The notes under the pieces: generated by a model
What the model was told of the DNA's origin: nothing
The model's input: the letters and a program-made list of their open reading frames with translations, nothing else
Databases searched by the model: none
Shown here: piece after piece, positions 5,296-6,674 of the stretch
Layout: the number at the start of each line of letters is the position of its first letter
Numbering within the stretch: position 1 is the stretch's first letter
Assembly (NCBI GenBank): GCA_010671965.1
Contig: JAAHIC010000253.1
Location: forward strand, 1 to 6,674
Length of the DNA stretch: 6,674 nt
From: Leptolyngbya sp. SIO4C5
GTDB lineage: Bacteria; Cyanobacteriota; Cyanobacteriia; Phormidesmidales; Phormidesmidaceae
Direction of reading: 5' to 3'
Made by a program: the position numbers and the translations under genes

Positions 5296-6363
5296 CTACT
5301 GCAAAGCTACTAGAACCGGGATCAGGTCTTGCCCTGACGGCAGCGGCTGCAGCGCTTTGCCAATTACGGCCCCAAATGCCTGCACGGGATTGCTGACTTT
5401 CATGGCATGTCCGGGGGTTGACGAAGTGGTTAGCAAATCACCCACTTTGATGGCCCCCTGATCGGCATCCACTTTACAGAAAACGCGGCCCATGAGCGCG
5501 ATCGGCAGATGATTGGCTTCACCTTGCTTCCGGCCCAGAACAATGCCGGGGCGATACGTGCCGGCTCCAGCCACGATACCGGCCACGCACTGGTCATAGG
5601 CTTGGTCACTGACGCGCAGGCGGGAGTCCTGGCTGATCACCATCACCGTTCCTGGTTCTGCAGATTCTAGAACCTCTACTTCAAAGTCTTCGGCACAGTC
5701 GGCATTTTGCAGAATGATGTCGCCACTGTCGCCGTTGAGGTGAATTGTCGCCTGGGCTAGGGTTTGATTGTCACCGCCCGCCGGGAACAGCACAATATCG
5801 CCGTCAGCGCCGTTGCCGCCAATCCAGAGATTACTGGCTCCGGCATCGAGGCGAATCCGATTCTGGCCGCTGGTGCTGCGCAACACTAAATCACCGTCAG
5901 CCCCCTGGCCGCCGGCAAAGATATTGCCGCCATCACCGTCGAGATGAATTGAAGCCTGGTCGGTTGACGTGTTGTTGCCGGAACTGCGAAACAGAACTAG
6001 GTCGCCATCGGCGCCGTTACCGCCTAGCCAAGCGTTGCCACCGCCCGCATCGAGGCGAATCCGGTTCTGGCCGCTGGTGCTGCGCAACACTAAGTCACCG
6101 TCAGTTCCCTGGCCGCCGGCAAAAATGTTGCCGCCGTTGCCGTCGAGATGAATGGAGGCTTGGCCAGTAGACGTATTGTTGCCAGAATTAGGAAATAAGA
6201 CGAGATCGCCATCGGCGCCGTTGCCGCCTAGCCAGGCGTTGCCGCCGCCCGCATCGAGGCGAATCCGGTTTTGACCATCGTTATTTTGCAGCACTAAATC
6301 GCCATCGGTACCGTCGCCACCTGCAAAAATATTGCCGGTATCGCTGTTAATTGATATCGCCAT
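5296..6363 (-). CDS. Fibre-like repeat protein with conserved C-terminal domain
   Basis: This 355-aa protein starts directly in repeats with no signal peptide. Residues 11-215 are six Gly/Asp/Asn-rich half-repeats alternating 31 and 37 aa. The forms are GNIFAGGxGxDGDLVL...GQNRIRLDAGG and GNAWLGGNGADGDLVLF...QASIHLDG. Regular short beta strands with Gly turns suggest an elongated beta-solenoid or trimeric fibre shaft. Residues 221-355 are a globular domain that begins ADCAEDF, continues through VAGIVAGAGTYRPGIVLG (260-277), VFCKVDAD and VGDLLTTSSTPGHAMKV (307-323), and ends GKALQPLPSGQDLIPVLVAL. I know similar C-termini from many bacterial repeat and tail-fibre-like proteins. They resemble intramolecular chaperone or autocleavage domains such as Peptidase_G2, but that assignment is tentative. 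AGAGGA 9 nt upstream supports ATG 6363. As first gene of the operon it may be a structural or targeting component served by the downstream peptidase and HEAT protein. Confidence 0.88.
   Translation of the reverse strand: MAISINSDTGNIFAGGDGTDGDLVLQNNDGQNRIRLDAGGGNAWLGGNGADGDLVLFPNSGNNTSTGQASIHLDGNGGNIFAGGQGTDGDLVLRSTSGQNRIRLDAGGGNAWLGGNGADGDLVLFRSSGNNTSTDQASIHLDGDGGNIFAGGQGADGDLVLRSTSGQNRIRLDAGASNLWIGGNGADGDIVLFPAGGDNQTLAQATIHLNGDSGDIILQNADCAEDFEVEVLESAEPGTVMVISQDSRLRVSDQAYDQCVAGIVAGAGTYRPGIVLGRKQGEANHLPIALMGRVFCKVDADQGAIKVGDLLTTSSTPGHAMKVSNPVQAFGAVIGKALQPLPSGQDLIPVLVALQ
5722..6333 (-). repeat. Three 204-bp tandem repeats in the fibre gene
   Basis: Copies lie at 6333-6130, 6129-5926 and 5925-5722, each 68 codons, followed by a short stub encoding GDIILQNA. 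Aligned at protein level, residues 42-109 and 110-177 differ at only about seven of 68 positions. Similarity persists in the DNA: the block coding for GQNRIRLDAG is near-identical in every copy. Such repeats can change copy number by slippage or recombination and can also be collapsed by short-read assembly. Confidence 0.9.
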
Positions 6364-6391
6364 TGAAGTTGATCCTCTCGGTATTTTTGAG

Positions 6392-6420
6392 ATTGCAAAT
6401 TAGTTTTGAACGGTTGCCAA
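6392..6420 (-). promoter_or_regulatory. Promoter candidate for the fibre-peptidase-HEAT operon
   Basis: On the minus strand TTGGCA (6420-6415) and TGCAAT (6397-6392) stand 17 nt apart. The predicted start near 6385 leaves a leader of about 22 nt that contains the AGAGGA ribosome-binding site. Both boxes deviate from consensus, so the call is moderate to weak. Confidence 0.35.
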
Positions 6421-6480
6421 AGACAGCCATTCTTCTGGTGATATTTCGTCTGATTTTGCTTCAGCCTGGTCAGTAATTCT
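6400..6480 (-). other. Open frame without a start between the small ORF and the fibre gene
   Basis: Just after an in-frame TAG at 6483-6481, a minus-strand frame encodes ITDQAEAKSDEISPEEWLSL followed by ATVQN, then TAA at 6402-6400. It has no ATG, GTG or TTG start of its own. Its acidic, helix-like composition resembles a protein C-terminus. It overlaps the end of the 49-codon ORF in another frame, so a one-base frameshift would join the two into a protein of about 72 aa. It may equally be chance. Confidence 0.25.
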
Positions 6481-6619
6481 CTAAATCGCGATCGCAGATA
6501 TTACCACAGTCACTACTGGCATCTTCTACAGCTAGATCGCTCATAATCTCGATAAATTCTTGTCTTTTTCCTGTTTGAAAAAGCTTAAAAGGAAGTCCGA
6601 AAAATCTATTTTTTCCCAT
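6470..6619 (-). CDS. Small ORF, 49 aa, CxxxC-containing, unknown function
   Basis: The ATG at 6619-6617 opens a 49-codon frame ending in TGA at 6472-6470. The N-terminal half is basic and aromatic (GKNRFFGLPFKLFQTGKRQE, residues 2-21). The C-terminal half is acidic and contains DCGNICDRDLENY with two Cys spaced CxxxC. The frame crosses the inner arm and loop of the terminal inverted repeat, so its 5' part is only as reliable as the loop, and the true gene may start further upstream in lost sequence. It lies 106 bp before the fibre gene on the same strand and could be the first gene of that operon. The GNIC string recurs in the metallopeptidase C-terminus (residues 253-256). Family not recognised. 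It could be a small regulator, a peptide precursor, or the 3' end of a longer gene. Confidence 0.4.
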   Translation of the reverse strand: MGKNRFFGLPFKLFQTGKRQEFIEIMSDLAVEDASSDCGNICDRDLENY

Positions 6620-6673
6620 TTCTTTCAAGCTTTTTCAAACAGGAAAAAGACAAGAATTTATCGAGATTATGAG
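6540..6673. repeat. Terminal inverted repeat, right edge (probable fold-back artefact)
   Basis: Positions 6540-6586 and 6627-6673 are perfect 47-bp inverted repeats around a 40-nt AT-rich loop (6587-6626), ending one base from the window edge. The inner arm continues the open frame of the 49-aa ORF, which suggests that this arm and the loop are genomic and that the outer arm is a turned-over copy. A second terminal hairpin at the other edge makes a technical origin likely for both. Confidence 0.9.
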
Positions 6674-6674
6674 A

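Noticed and set aside
5745..6170. 141-codon Arg-rich plus-strand frame
   Set aside because: It is the antisense shadow of the GC-rich fibre repeats, and its apparent repeats are only theirs.
5722..6333. CRISPR-like array
   Set aside because: The repeats are 204-bp coding units in a continuous frame, not short repeats with unique spacers.
1..6674. Linear plasmid with hairpin telomeres
   Set aside because: The two terminal hairpins are unrelated, one is the antisense of amidase coding sequence, and no replication or telomere-resolution gene is present.

Overview
The window most likely comes from a cyanobacterium. The octamer GCGATCGC (HIP1, over-represented in many cyanobacterial genomes) occurs at least nine times in 6.7 kb (58, 163, 472, 661, 3384, 3410, 3973, 4129, 6488). 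The gene families, such as a TIR-FGE fusion and DUF2442, also fit. This is inference from composition and family distribution. Every gene I can support lies on the minus strand, so transcription runs from high to low coordinates.

Layout in transcription order. At the right end, 6470-6619 holds a 49-codon ORF that starts inside the loop of a terminal inverted repeat. Then comes a tight three-gene operon: a 355-aa fibre-like repeat protein (6363-5296), a 266-aa zinc metallopeptidase of metzincin type with HExxHxxGxxH (5280-4480), and a 339-aa HEAT-repeat protein (4476-3457). The gaps are 15 and 3 bp, and the operon ends in a terminator whose stem is made of two HIP1 octamers (3379-3417). A promoter with a perfect TATAAT then drives a 418-aa protein with a TIR domain fused to an FGE/SUMF1-like domain (3261-2005). 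Its C-terminus looks like the variable region of a diversity-generating-retroelement (DGR) target. A small DUF2442 protein follows (1899-1597). After about 360 bp without a convincing gene comes an exported amidase-signature enzyme (1235 to the left edge), truncated by the window.

Both window ends are inverted repeats (2-56/70-124 and 6540-6586/6627-6673), each flush with the edge to within one base. The left one lies inside the amidase coding sequence, and its outer arm is the antisense of that sequence. Fold-back chimeras or assembly-graph ends are the simplest explanation, so the outermost ~56 bases on the left and ~47 on the right should not be read as genomic order.

How the genes may work together is partly inference. 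The fibre, peptidase and HEAT genes look co-transcribed and translationally close, and may form one functional unit: a surface or particle-like fibre, a protease, and a scaffold or adaptor. I do not recognise this trio as a described system, and it is the best candidate for something new here. The TIR-FGE gene has its own promoter and looks like a sensor-effector protein: a putatively diversified ligand-binding FGE fold attached to a TIR domain that keeps the usual catalytic-glutamate position.
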